NCBI GenBank assembly: GCA_021234155.1
Contig: JAJEKV010000038.1
Span: 11,864,290 to 11,928,289, forward strand
Direction of reading: 5' to 3'
Origin: Isoetes taiwanensis
Taxonomy: Eukaryota > Streptophyta > Lycopodiopsida > Isoetales > Isoetaceae
Length of the DNA: 64,000 bases
Each line of letters begins with the position of its first letter. Positions within the stretch are counted from its first letter, which is position 1. Shown in pieces: positions 38,901-51,135 of the stretch. The translations under genes were made by a program, and so were the position numbers. The notes beneath the pieces were generated by a model, which saw only the letters and a program-made list of their open reading frames with translations, did not search any database and had not been told where the DNA came from.

Positions 38901-41900
38901 TGTATGTGGGCTCTTGAAAATATTTTAGACTGGCGTTGCGCAGCCGGCTGCCAGATGATGTCTTTTAACCATTTGATGATAAAATCTTGGCATATGGAAG
39001 TTGCGGTGTCCCATGCAAAGAGTCATGAAGATTACTTGTGCAGTGTCTTCCGCTGCTGCACTTGTCGCACAGCAGTCGCATTATGGACATTTGATAAAAT
39101 ACGGCATACGATATTTGAATGAAAATGCGTAGACTGTCGAACATATCCAGCTTCAAAGCACAGGCGGGCCTGATCAATGAAGTCTTCGCAAAATTTCTGA
39201 AAGGAACAACTGAAACGTGAAAAAGCAGAAAGATGCCCAGTCGTGAAATCTGATTCATAAAGTATAGTACAAACACCACTGGCGTGACCATGGCGCTTTT
39301 GACGGCGAAAGCAAAGGTCAGCATGGGTTCGCTGCACTGAGCCATCCCGCCTTCATCTGACCTTCAGTTTTGAGGAACACAGACTATTATTCAGTTGATA
39401 GCATTTTACTACCAACATTTTAAACAAAAGTCGAAATAAATCATAAAATTGCTTCGCGCGAGATACGTAAAGATACTCACCAGTAAAAAGTGGTGGCTGC
39501 ATTATGCAAGGTACCAAATCGCGGAAATCGATACCATAAAAGCCATTGCGACGATGTTATTTCTATGGTAGATGAGATGAAAATTGCAAAATGCGGCGGC
39601 GGTGTGCATGACGTAATGCTATTTAGTATAGTTTAGCGATAATGGCAAAGTGTTATAAAGATATGTCTGTAACATCGAATGAAGCATTTAACAAAAAGAA
39701 ATGGCGTGTTAACTACAATAACTTTGCCATTGCCTGACTATGTTGTGGCTATTTTGTGCAGAATATTAAGCCGACGCGGTTGATCTGTCGGGCACAAGCA
39801 CAGCAAAGGCAAGCGGAAGAAAACATATACCATCTATCAAAACCTTTGGCTAGCGCGAGCAAAACGCCTAGGTAGAATGCAGGGCTACAATTCAGGCATA
39901 ACGATAAAGTTCTGCGAGAATGCAAAACAGATTTAGGGCAAAATAGTAAATCGGGGAAGAACAGACATGCAAGGAACGAGTAAAAGACATCGGAAGTGCC
40001 CGGCCGATCTTTAACTGGCGATGAATTTCGAGTGCGGCACTGGTCCGCGTGTTTCACGGAAGTGATATGATGGCTGTCGCCGGTGAACCACAAGTAACCA
40101 GTTAGTAAGCCCTGGCAGTCATAAAAGTGATAACTGCGTAGCCGTTAAAGAACGTGCAACGACGGACAATGTTAACAGCAATATTCGCAATGCGGCAATC
40201 CCGGCCTGCGTCGTAATCAATGGCGGGTAATGTCGCGGGCGGTGCCAGTGCAACAGGTGCGCGAATAAATGGTAAATGGCTGGTAAAGATCAATATCCCT
40301 TTGACTGACATTCAAGGCAGGAATTTTGATATGAAATGGCTGCGAAAAGAATATTATGGCCAATGTAGGGGTGCATCAGTGATTGTCGCGCAGAGCCGAC
40401 ACAAACAGAGATATGGTGACAATCAGTAACACAGATAATGCACAATGTATCTACCATGCATTTTTTCCCGATCTCTAGCACCTGATAGAACACTACGACA
40501 AACTTTATTATGCTGTCTGATTATGCCATATTATTATTGTGGAACATAACAGTTATTCACGTATTCAAACATACCAGCAACGTTCATATTTAACTCACCT
40601 AAAATACATGGAAAGGATCAAAAACAATATTGTCAGGAAATATTGGTCGCCTTTTCGACCACGATACAACCGTGGCAAGACAACTGCGAAGTCAGCGACA
40701 GAATGAGCATAGCTTTGAAAGAGATGCACACCGATTGTACGACTATATTAGAGTACAAAAATTTACACTCACAATTTGACTAAAATTGAACTATGAAGCA
40801 TATTGAAAAGTCTGTCCATGAAATGACTGTTTAAAAATTACATTATTAGTAGTAAATGCCCTGGCGCGATTAATTCCAGATAGATAATGCCAGTGGCCTG
40901 TCGGAGATACTTATTTAAAGAAGGTGAAGCAGTGCTGTATTTAAACATGCGTGGCAATAATGTCTGCAGCGTTAATCGAGCAACGGCTGTTTTTATGATA
41001 ATCAATGGCTGTTTGCATGTGGTGGTCATTTATAAGCTATTGCCAGTACCAAAACGCGTATCAGCACGTAACGCGTTATAATGCGACGTTGACGACCGCA
41101 TTGTTATATAAAGCGACTGACGGTGGCATTCACGGTAAGCGTTGATAGCGACGTGCGTATTGCATGGAAATTATAACAGCCATGTTTATGGCGGGCGCGT
41201 TATAAATCGTGTTTATAGCGATTTGTCACGCTTTTGTGCAGCGCACGTGTGTGCATTGTGCGACGGGCTGTATTAACGAAGTTATACGTTTATGTACTTT
41301 ATGGTCTAACTGCGTTGTCGCGACCGATATCGCTTTGCATTAATGCCGATATAAAGTTATCAAGCTGCGACATGCATTGTCTTTATTATGCCAGCATTGA
41401 TAGCGACCGTCTCTAGCAGTAGCGACATTTACGTGCGACTGCGGTATCGGCACGTCACGACAGAGATGTATTAACAACAAAACGACAATAGAATACGTAC
41501 TTGTCCATAACGCAGAAGATATTTCGCGCGGCGCTTCCGCTGTTCTCCCATTTTAGTGTTAAAATCGCGGCCATTGAAATGTAGAGATCCCTTTACGCGG
41601 GCGAAAAGGCCAGCGGCGGCGGCATACAATGCCGCGAAAACAAAACTCCGATAAAAATACCGTGTCTCAAAGATGCCGCGACATATTTGAGCCGGCGCTA
41701 TATTTGGGGGCGATGCGGCGGCGGCGCCGCGACGAGCGATGGCGGAAGGTTATGAACATCGCGGGCTATGACTGGCTCCCGAAACCGCGTTTTGTTGCAT
41801 TAACGGGGCGATACGCGTCCCGACTTCGATGAACGATAAAATTCATTACGTTAATGCGATGAGAGGAACACAGTAGATCGCGGCAAAACGCTGCCGTGCT

Positions 41901-42014
41901 GAAGCAGTGTGATACGGCTGTGCACGATGTTTTATGTTATTGTAAACTACGCCCATGCCGGTAGGTCGGTAGTTATCTATCCCGCTCTGGTCTGCGTTGC
42001 CCTTTAATGCCATA

Positions 42015-42333
42015 GCAAACCATTGAGGAATGTACCCGACGTTCGTTGAATGGAACAAGCGTCCAAAGCGTACACTATAGCATAGGATTTTCTTGATGCC
42101 TTATCCATAGCAAGTGCTTAATTTGTCCCAATAATAAAATTATGAAGTTAAAACTTTAACGCTCACTGGCGAAGCTGAAACGTCTTCATACCAAAGTGGC
42201 AGGCAGGGTCATTGATACTCCAAACTTTCCTTTTGGGTATTGCGAGAGCTGCATGAAGTGGCGGCGTGAGACTTTTTATAGTCTTCTACCATCAATTTAA
42301 AGATGGTGCTTGAAGGGCCACGATAGACACTTG
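42015..42333 (-). repeat. Dispersed repeat, about 330 bp, inverted copy
   Basis: The reverse complement of this segment aligns with 29060-29390 over its length, with many shared words of 10-15 bases in the same order. The copy lies inside the CpG-rich block, so at least one element is shared between that block and the AT-rich DNA to its left. Confidence 0.8.
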
Positions 42334-45300
42334 ATGGCTTCGATCAATCACCAAGAAAACGATGGATGGGGCTGGTAAGGGATTCAGCGTCACAGCAGGA
42401 CGCGAATCCGTCGTGAAAAACCAAACGAAATGAGTAAATGTTTGTCAGGATTTTTAGTCTTTCACGTTACCCATTTGGCGGGCGCAGCTTTGGGTAGTGG
42501 CAAATAACAAAGAAACGCGGGAACGGCGCTTTGAGATAACGCGAAGAATGCAATCCGCGCAGAGCGGGCTGGTAGACGGAACAGAAGCATGCATGACAAA
42601 GGACTGAACATAGTTGAAAGGCAAACTGAAGAAATTTTCAATGACGCGAAACTTCTGCGTGGAAATACATAACCGGATTTAGTCGCTAGGCGATCTGTTT
42701 GTAACAAGTCGCGGAGATTGCATATGGTTTAATGCGCGGCGGTTAAATGTTAATATCTGGCTGAACTTCATATTTTGCCAAACGGCACTCCCCAGAATTT
42801 GCTCAAGGCTGGCGAGGTATGGGCTGATGATCCAGAACCGTTAAAACTCAGCCAAAACAGTTGATTCTGTGGAAGTACGTGGTTGTTTGTTTTGGTCCAG
42901 CTGGATCGGCGATGAAAATCGGCGAAAAATTAAATATCCCATTTTAAAGTCCCCTTATAATTTATGTATTTCCGTAGTTTGCCACCTCGCGTGCACAAAT
43001 TTAGTGATGTGTGCAGCGCCAGCACAGGTGGCACAAATCTCCACATGCCCACGTGATAAGGAAACAATTTTGGCCAAAACTGTGGTAGTGTGGGTGATGA
43101 TATTTTATGCCTGGCAAATGGTAAAAATAACACGGTGCGCGTAATGATGTGATGAATGATGACCAGGATGCCTGATGATGTGTATAGATTGGCCGCTGGC
43201 GTTTTGAAATGATAATGGATGTTGGCGATACAAATGATGTAGATTTTAGAACTGTGCATTTTGGATGAATAATGGGTATGTATTGGCTTTGCCAATGACA
43301 GAAGAATGGCGCAATGGGCGAATGAAGATAATAAAATTGTGAAAGAAAGCGAATGGAGTCGCGGATCACCGGTGGCACAAAGAGGTCGTCTTTAGCCAGT
43401 CTCGGCATGATAACCGATAAATATTTCGCCAATTCACAAATGATATTTCCGTCTTCAAAAGGCGGTACGATTAACTGCACGTAATCAGGCAAATAACGGC
43501 AGGCGTTCCGCTACAAATAACAACACCATCGCGGAAATGGCGGCATGAGTTCGCGAAACGCGTTGCCAGTGAAAATGTGGAACAAAGCAGGTAGTAGTGA
43601 TAGATGAAATTGATGCGTATGACAGAGGATACTTAATGACATATGGACATGTTTATGCGCGATGAGCAGTTATGAAGCTTATGGCAAATGGCGTGCTGGA
43701 AAGGATGTGTGGGCTGGCTGTGCAAACAGAAGATGTGAAATGACAAATGTGCACATGGAAATAGCTGTGTGATAAATCGGCACTATGCGATGACGCTGGC
43801 AGCTGCAACCAAATGAGGATCTTGAACTTTTAGTCAGTGTGGGCGGTAACCCAAAAAGTGGCAAAATGAAACAGCAACAATACCATATTAATGATGTGGG
43901 TAAATCGCAGAGAACTGCTGAATCGACCGTATTTCAGCTGTTTGCTTGCTGATGTTGCTCGGGATTACATTGTCATGCTCAAACGATCGCGCTTTAACAT
44001 GGACATCATTTTCGAGGTAACGGGTGTTGGGAATACACGAAGCCATATACGGCTTTCAAAGAGACTGTAAATCCGAAATTCAATTGAACGTATTTAAACA
44101 CAGTTACCAAAAGTAAAATCGCCAATAATGACTGGCCAGTATGGCTGTCGTAACAATAATTAATAAAATGCCGAATGAAACCATACTGCGAGGAAGCGCC
44201 ATGCATTGGTATAGCACTGGCATGACAATACGCGCCTGAAAGAACATGCCTGGTGTGATAAGGCACACTAAAACTGATCACGTGGTATGAAGATCGCTAA
44301 TACCGATCTTGTTCACAAGCTGGGAATTTGGCGGCAATCTCCAGAGAGAATATCAATTCTTGTCATGGCCACTGGCAACACACAAATTTCATCTTTCTTT
44401 AGCGAAACAAATCCTTTTCAAGCTTTGAAACTTGTTAATATAGTAAATTTATTCGCGAAAACAAGCAAATGCGCGTAGGCAGCAACGCCGTGCTGCCAGC
44501 TGACGCGATGCCAATTTAACAATCGTAACAAACACGGTGCCAGCCATATTTAGCGAGGTTAAAAAATCTTTGAGTAATATATAACTGGCGCAGGCGTAAG
44601 ATCTCAGGCAGCCTGTGCTCAGCCATGCGAAAAAGTTTCAAATGGTGTTCTGTGCGTCCGGACGCCGTGATCAATCATAATGATGGTGGGAAGTAGACGA
44701 AATACGCATTTTGACCCAGCTTTATGATGATGGCTGTTAATTTCAGGATTTTGGATAACGGGCTGGCGGGAACAGCGTGGTGTGCGGCGGCAGGGTTGGC
44801 AATTTCGTCATGAACTGGGTAGTAAGTCAGATATTTTAAAATTTGTGGCGATTGAATATGAACGGAAGAAGGCACTGTGGCGTCTCCGAAAAATGCGGTT
44901 CGACAAATGACACAATCGCGAGAGGTAATTAACAGTCGTAGTAAGCTTCGATCACGATTTGCATATAAATATTAAGGGCGTGCGCCGGGATTTATAAAAT
45001 CGAAGGTGCGTGAAGCCGGCAGTAACACCTGTGGGCGGTGAAATATTCAGGAGATATGAAATACATCCGAAGAGTATAAGGTGAGAATGTGACAGTGAAC
45101 CTGTCCCTGACCGTTCAACATGCCGCAGTGGCGTGGTTTATTGCAGTCACGTAGTGTGACGGATCCCGGCCGTATTCCGTTAGGCGTTCAGCGTGGCATG
45201 TCGGATTTTGAAATTCATGAAATATCCCGCGGTGACGATCGACATAAAACCTGTTGGCGCCAGTTACTCGCGTGCTTTCGTCGCGCGGCGAGGGCGTGAC

Positions 45301-45521
45301 AGGCCAAAATGGTATTTTGTTTTATTTCAACAAATCTTTAAAATGCCTGACAATCTGGAGAATGATAGTTTCTCGACATCTTTTTAGTCAAGCTTTTGTG
45401 ATGATGTATGTGTGTTAATGTGTGGGTATTTTAATTGTATGGCGGGTTGTCGCTGCATTTTCAGAGGATGGCAGCAAATGAAGGCGGCGATAACAGATGA
45501 ATAAGGATCAGCCTTGCGTAG

Positions 45522-45734
45522 CAAAATGACTGGATCAGCCGCTTGAGAAGTGTACGGCTAACAAAGCCAATTTGGAAAATAACGCTGAATAAACTGCTTT
45601 ATGATATTTCGCGGTTAACAAATGCCGAAAGGAAGATGACAGCATGACAAAGGTGTGGTTAATAATAGCGAAATGATAAACCGTGGCGTTATGTTGCGGC
45701 GATAATTTTTATCGTAACGATCCTGTTCACGTAA
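45522..45734 (+). pseudogene. Bacterial-like membrane-protein fragments, frame-broken
   Basis: A 42-codon frame, opening just after a TAG at 45519 and closed by a TGA at 45648, ends in NKLLYDISRLTNAERKMTA. Its stop overlaps an ATG that opens a ten-codon frame. A third frame, 45669-45734, reads KPWRYVAAIIFIVTILFT before a TAA: a charged start followed by one hydrophobic membrane segment. Overlapping ATGA stop/start signals and this residue pattern are typical of bacterial operons, such as secretion or conjugation membrane genes. That is a resemblance only; I do not recognise the family. No intact gene is present. Confidence 0.3.
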
Positions 45735-46046
45735 CTCAGGCTCGACCTTGACACACTGCCGTCAAGAACGGCTTGTGCTGGGCTAACGATTAGTGAACGC
45801 GACTGCACCAGGGCTGATTTATGCAACACCGGTGCTGATTTATAAAAGATTAATTGATCGCGGAGACACTGGTAATCGCTCGCGGGCACAAGGCACTATG
45901 ATCATCAATGAAATAAATTGCGGCACAACAGTACAATGGAATGGTGGCACGGAACTGCCAAGCCGCTCGAAGGTAATGATATGACAATAGTCAAAAGCTT
46001 GTTCGCAATGTACAAACATGAAATTTAACAATAACGCGCCGTAAAA

Positions 46047-46139
46047 TGCCGACCAGAAATTCTGGAAGTTTCTTCGCTCTTAGAATTGACAAAGCCAGAA
46101 ACAAACGTATATGTGATTAACAATGAATACGGCGGGTAG
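46047..46139 (+). pseudogene. Bacterial-like coding fragment
   Basis: A 30-codon frame contains ILEVSSLLELTKPETN and closes with TAG. Codon choice (CTG, GAA, GTT, GGC) resembles enterobacterial genes. It has no start codon and no extension in frame, so it is a fragment of unknown origin. Confidence 0.25.
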
Positions 46140-47313
46140 GAAGCACAGAGATTATTATAGCAGCAGTGGAGACATCTTCTTGGTATGTATGAAAGCACAT
46201 CTCATCACGTGCATTGACCATCCGGGAGGTGCTCTGAAGATCTAAGAGGTAAATACTCCCGAAATCGATGGCAACGAGGTAGCATAATTATGCAGTTGTC
46301 AGGCGGGGACTTGCAATCGATTATTCCTAACAATGTTACTTAAGAAACAACGACTAAATGGCTAGGCGAAAGCTAAAGGTAAATCCAAAAACCAACATCA
46401 GTGACAATTTAAAAATTCGCGGCGCCATAGGATCGAATGAGCTTTTAGGCGGGAACCGACTGGCTCCGGGGCCCGGCATGACAAAATGGAAATGGGCAAA
46501 ACAATCACGGCAATAGCGCCCATGTAATGGCTGGAAATATTTCTTGATAAATAATGTGTAGACACTATATTGTAAGCCTTTAGACAGGCCAAATGGGCTG
46601 TAATATAACAAGTCGCATTAACCAATAAAGTTAGTCTAATAACGGCGAAGCGTTAAGCGAAATCGGCGAGCCGGCGTCGCGGTAGCCGAAGGTGTTTCCT
46701 TGTTGATGATGAGAGCATGAGCTGTTCCGCGACATCTACGACCAGTCGGCGTATGGATGCAAGTGAAGATCAAAATAAGCGGCGTGCAAAGGCTCAAGTA
46801 GTAGTATTACGCTATGGCCGTTTACAAAATAGCGAAACATCTGTTGAAGCGCAGAAGCTGAAGGCGGCTGGTGGCGGTTGGTCAGGTCGTCTGAAATGCG
46901 ATAGAATCATTTAGGCGTGAAACAATGGAAACCTGACTCTGCGAAAAATGATGTGAAAACAGTTGAAACAGACTTGCCAGCTCCCAATGGCCAATCAAAC
47001 ATGAGGTTGAGCAGGAAAGATTTAATGACCTCGGAATAAACGGCAATGGAGCCTACGTATGAAATTGAAACAATTTAATGAGGCGAAAATGGTGCTCGCG
47101 GCATATTATGCAATAGTAATTCAGTGCAGGAATCCATTTGTATTCGTGCAAATTCATCGGTAAACAGCGCAACTGAACCTGTTGATCGCTATGAGAAGTA
47201 CCGGAAAAGTGACGACTACGTGGCCGCCAACTGCGGTAAAAACCAACACCACCCACGTCCTGTCTCACCCAGAAATTCAAAAGCGAACAACAGTCTGAAG
47301 TCACCGATCAGTA

Positions 47314-47735
47314 ATGACGGTGAATAGCGATCAACTCAAGCTGAAGAAACTGGCTCTGGCTGCCGGTCTTATTTTACCGGCGGTAATGGCTAACCGATTG
47401 CATCCCAACCTACAACAGCCTGATAATTCTCCGGATGAAACAACAGGCCAGAAGCGGTTTGAAGTAGTGGAGGATCGCTCGACAAAGAGCGAAACGCTAA
47501 AGACTTCCGATATGTTGCCACGCCAGCCGAGGTGACTGTTCGAAGCTAACGCCAACTGGAAAGTGATATCGGCGAAACACAATCGTTGCCAAAACAGTCG
47601 CTAACGTTTTCTTTGTTGAAAGGGATTACGGGATACCTGACGGTGGAGATCATAGCTGTTGTCGGTTTCGTGGCACTGGCGCATATTAAGCGAAGTAGAG
47701 GATATTGGCAAATATTGGTGAAAGATCAAACATAG
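47314..47735 (+). pseudogene. Bacterial-like envelope or membrane protein fragments
   Basis: An open frame at 47314-47535 begins with ATG and encodes a basic start and a hydrophobic segment (LKKLALAAGLILPAVMANR), then a polar, Pro/Asp-rich stretch, as in a membrane-anchored envelope protein. A second frame (47463-47735) overlaps it. That frame reads about 28 residues, one TAA at 47547, and then 61 more codons with a second membrane segment (LTVEIIAVVGFVALAHIKRS) and a basic tail before TAG. The pattern fits one or two short inner-membrane proteins broken by a frameshift and a stop. No family is assigned. Confidence 0.35.
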
Positions 47736-49458
47736 TATGATTTAAACAGACAGTAAGCTGTTATGGATAATTTTAGGCTTGGTCGTAATGGCAGAAAAGC
47801 GTGTATTCGAGAAATTCAATAAACTCAGTCTTCGGTGGGCAGCCATAGGAACGATTTTAAAACACGTTTATGGTGCTGCAGATTTAAAATTTAGCTGTGA
47901 CCACAAATTACCTTAGCGATCCCACAACGCGGTATTAAACAGACTATCTATGATAATGCACAAATATTGACAAGCTGGCGTAGAATTGCGGCAACCAAAA
48001 TTATGAAGAAATTTATGAAGAGATTTTATAAATGAAACATTCTCCATGTAATTTAAGCTGGCTGGCAAAATTCAAGCCAGTTCGCTTTATATTCATCTTG
48101 AAAAATCAAAATCTCGCTGTAATCTGGCGCGGCGTCTTTGCCAATGCGATAATGGCGGGTGCGCTCTTGAAATGCAGCCAGCTGTCATCGAAATTAGCGA
48201 CCTTCATGCGGAATGAGCCTCATTTAAAACAAGCATTGCATATTTACTGTTGGATGCGAAAACAATTGGCAGGTGGTATTTAGCGATGGGCTACATCCAC
48301 AAAATATTTGATAAACAAAGCGATAAACAAAAAAATGAGGCAAAAACGATATAAAACAATGAGATATATAGGGGGCCACGGTATTGTTATTGATAGTAAT
48401 ATTAAAAAAAGCGGCCCGGCATAAATATTGATTAATGAAGAAAACAAATAATTTATGCCATGGCCGCCAATCACGGCGTGTGAGAACTTCATCGGACACT
48501 GTGCGGTGACCTGGGGCCAGGGAATACATTCGCATTTCCTCATAGAATCGGCGCTCGAGAATGGTTAGAAATTCGATGAAGTCGGCCCGAAGGCGGGAAA
48601 GGCAAATACTGAACAAGTGGAGGTTACCTGCCGGCGCCTCTTGAAGGTATATCTTTGTGATCTTGGAAAGTGAGAGGCTCGATAAATGATAAAATCTGAA
48701 AATGGCGGTGTACGGCTCTGCCTTAGGTATAACCGGTACATGTGCATCGATACCTTGACGATATAATTTTGCCGTAGGCATCGCAAAATCTACGTTCTTA
48801 ACCATTTAGAAATAAATGTCCACATCCTCATATTATATATGCAAATATTGATAACAGATGTTGAATCACTTGAAACAACATGGTGATATTCAAAAGGTAA
48901 TACGGTAAACAATGCGCACGAAAAGGCTATTTGGTAAAAAAAGCCCACAATATTATTAGGCTGATCTCTGGCTAGCCGTAACAACGCTTCTTGATCATAT
49001 CGATTACAGGATAATAACACCATGGGCGGTGAGCGGCTGGTACCCGGGAATCACAAAGACAACCTTTGTCCATCTTTCCTCGAAGTGTGCATTTGAAATT
49101 TACATGAAGTCCACACAATTGTCTGCCTGCCACCTCACAAAATTAGCGATCTCGCCAAGTGATAAATGCATGCAACATATTGGCATCTATGACCGGCTGG
49201 TAAGGCGGTACGTCGTCGAATAACCTTTAGCGTTCAATTTCGCCGATACACAAATAATTTCCCAATCCCAAAATATTGAGCGAGAATGTACTGCCAGTAC
49301 GTATTTAAGCGGTAAACAGCTGTGGTTTTTATCAAGTCAAATTATGTAAAATCTGTTTTGCAGGTCGAGAGATATTAATTCTTGAAAAGAGAAATATATA
49401 TTGGAAAAGCTATATACCACGTGGAGTTGGGATTGTTCGCTGCGACGCTGCACCGGCG

Positions 49459-49809
49459 ATGACGCAATTTTACTGTAACGATACGCCGCTATGCGCATTA
49501 TGCTTTGGCGTCGTCATGCTGCATGCGTGGAGCAATACCGGCTTCTTTCATCGGGCTGATGGAATTAACTATAAATTTCTTTTCGTGATTGGCAAAATTT
49601 CCGCTTCTACTCAACGCCCTTATAACGCTAAGTTTTTCTTATTCGGCCATACCCGCGCTTCGTTTATCGTATTGATCTGCGACTACCTCATCACCTCACT
49701 TATAAATAAGTCGTCTCGCTCCCATCCTAACCACTTCTACACTCTGTATTTTACTCATCTCGCAGCTTCTATTTTCTTCCTCGTTCGCTTACTCATTCAT
49801 CATCGGTGA
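49459..49809 (+). CDS. Unassigned 116-codon ORF at the composition boundary
   Basis: The frame runs from ATG to TGA and encodes a Phe/His/Leu-rich product with two hydrophobic stretches (around residues 12-22 and 83-110). It ends within 40 bases of the change from CpG-rich to AT-rich DNA. No ribosome-binding site, plant intron signal or known domain is seen. It may be a chance open frame. Confidence 0.15.
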   Translation: MTQFYCNDTPLCALCFGVVMLHAWSNTGFFHRADGINYKFLFVIGKISASTQRPYNAKFFLFGHTRASFIVLICDYLITSLINKSSRSHPNHFYTLYFTHLAASIFFLVRLLIHHR

Positions 49810-49840
49810 TTCACATTCTCGGCACGCTGGGCGAAAGAAA

Positions 49841-51135
49841 GAAAAGAAATTATCTAATTACCACGCTTATTTGTATTTATTAAATGATTTATTGAATTTT
49901 AATCAGATACTTATTATGTTGTATTTATATGGACTTTATCTTTGTTCTTTATTCGATTTTTATTCTTTGTTCTTTGTTCTCTTTATTCTTTTGTTCTTTG
50001 TTCTCGAGCGACGACCTGAGTCTCTTTCTGAACTTTAATTAATCTTTCATCTTCTTTTTGTTTTACCTCTTATCTCGAGCTTAACTTTTCAATCTTCATA
50101 CCAGTCCCAATCTGATGACCTTTATTTTTAATGATTTTAATAAAGCATAATCTGTTTATTCAAAATAATAATCCCATATTCATTATTCTACTCTTGGATG
50201 ACACGATTTATAAAGAACATAGATATGAAGTTTGCTAGTAACAAGCAGATTTCATGGTATTTTTTTCAATAAACCATACAACCTATATAAAGATCTCTAT
50301 ATCATTTTCTCACACATTTGAATCATTTTTAGAGGCATATATTTGGGAAAAAAATAGTAAATTTCTTTTCTATAAACCAAAGAAGCATATATGAAATGTT
50401 ATGTGGTCTATTTTATATCGACATGGCTAAATCCCACAACATTCACTTTGAATCCATCAATAAAACATCACTCAATCTATAATCATTGTGGAGTTTTGAA
50501 ATCTCCATAATTGTGGAGTTGATCCAACTTTTTATGCTCTTAATGTGTTAATCCAATTGATGCATCATGTTTGAATTCCAAAAATTGTGAGCTACCTTAA
50601 AATTATACAAGTTGATAAGAATTATGTTCTATGTAGATACAAATAGAACACATCATTTATTACCCACATGGCATTATAGATGGTTGTCATGGGAGCATTT
50701 TAACATATACTTTTGTCCAAAATTTTGTATAGTAGAGTCTCAAGTTGCTATTGATGGTGCGTTTGCTACTGATATGCATGCTGCTTATGCTGTTGCCATC
50801 ATGGCTTGGACCTCTTCAACACATATTGCTTATATTCTAAATGTGTCTTTCTAGAAAATGTGCTTTCGATTGTTGTCTTAGAACTGTTTTCCCTAGCATA
50901 AAGGTGGTAGCTTGAATTCAATAACAATCCGGAGCGGAGCGAAGGCACGATCCACCTTCCGCGTTATGTTGAAAGGATTTTAAGTTAAGTCCTTTGGAAG
51001 GTCAGGTCCCACTGAATGACATGGTGCATGCTCATTTCATTCATCACTCTTCACTTCCAAACACCCAATCCGGCACATGCATGCCATAACTGAGAGTAAA
51101 GTGGATCGGGAGTTGTAGGAGAAATGAGATGGTTT
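49841..51135. other. AT-rich DNA with a TTCTTTG microsatellite; no gene
   Basis: At 49935-50005 the pyrimidine heptamer TTCTTTG recurs imperfectly about seven times. The remainder is AT-rich with stop codons in all frames. The unit 50612-50854 is open for 80 codons but shows no domain. Confidence 0.55.

Larger units (their letters stand above)
38900..49840. other. CpG-rich, bacterial-like block with broken reading frames
   Basis: The whole block is rich in CpG and in words such as GCGG, CGGC and GCCAG, unlike the CpG-poor DNA to its right. It reads like bacterial coding DNA, but no open frame exceeds about 190 codons and most protein-like stretches break after 20-60 codons. Readable pieces include plus-strand frames at 40220-40429, 44287-44478, 45522-45650, 45669-45734, 46047-46139, 47314-47535, 47463-47735 and 49459-49809. 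None matches a family I can name with confidence. Unpolished long-read sequence of a bacterial contaminant, decayed transferred DNA or unusual plant repeat DNA are the options. Plant origin with old decay is unlikely, because methylated CpG would have been lost. Confidence 0.5.

Noticed and set aside
43001-43492. 163-codon minus-strand frame
   Set aside because: It starts at TTG; only the first 60 residues look protein-like, and it overlaps another long frame in a different register.
48224-48805. 193-codon minus-strand frame, the longest in the CpG-rich block
   Set aside because: The first third looks protein-like, but the rest is Phe/Cys/His-rich and random in style, with no domain or ribosome-binding site. 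Not supportable as a gene.
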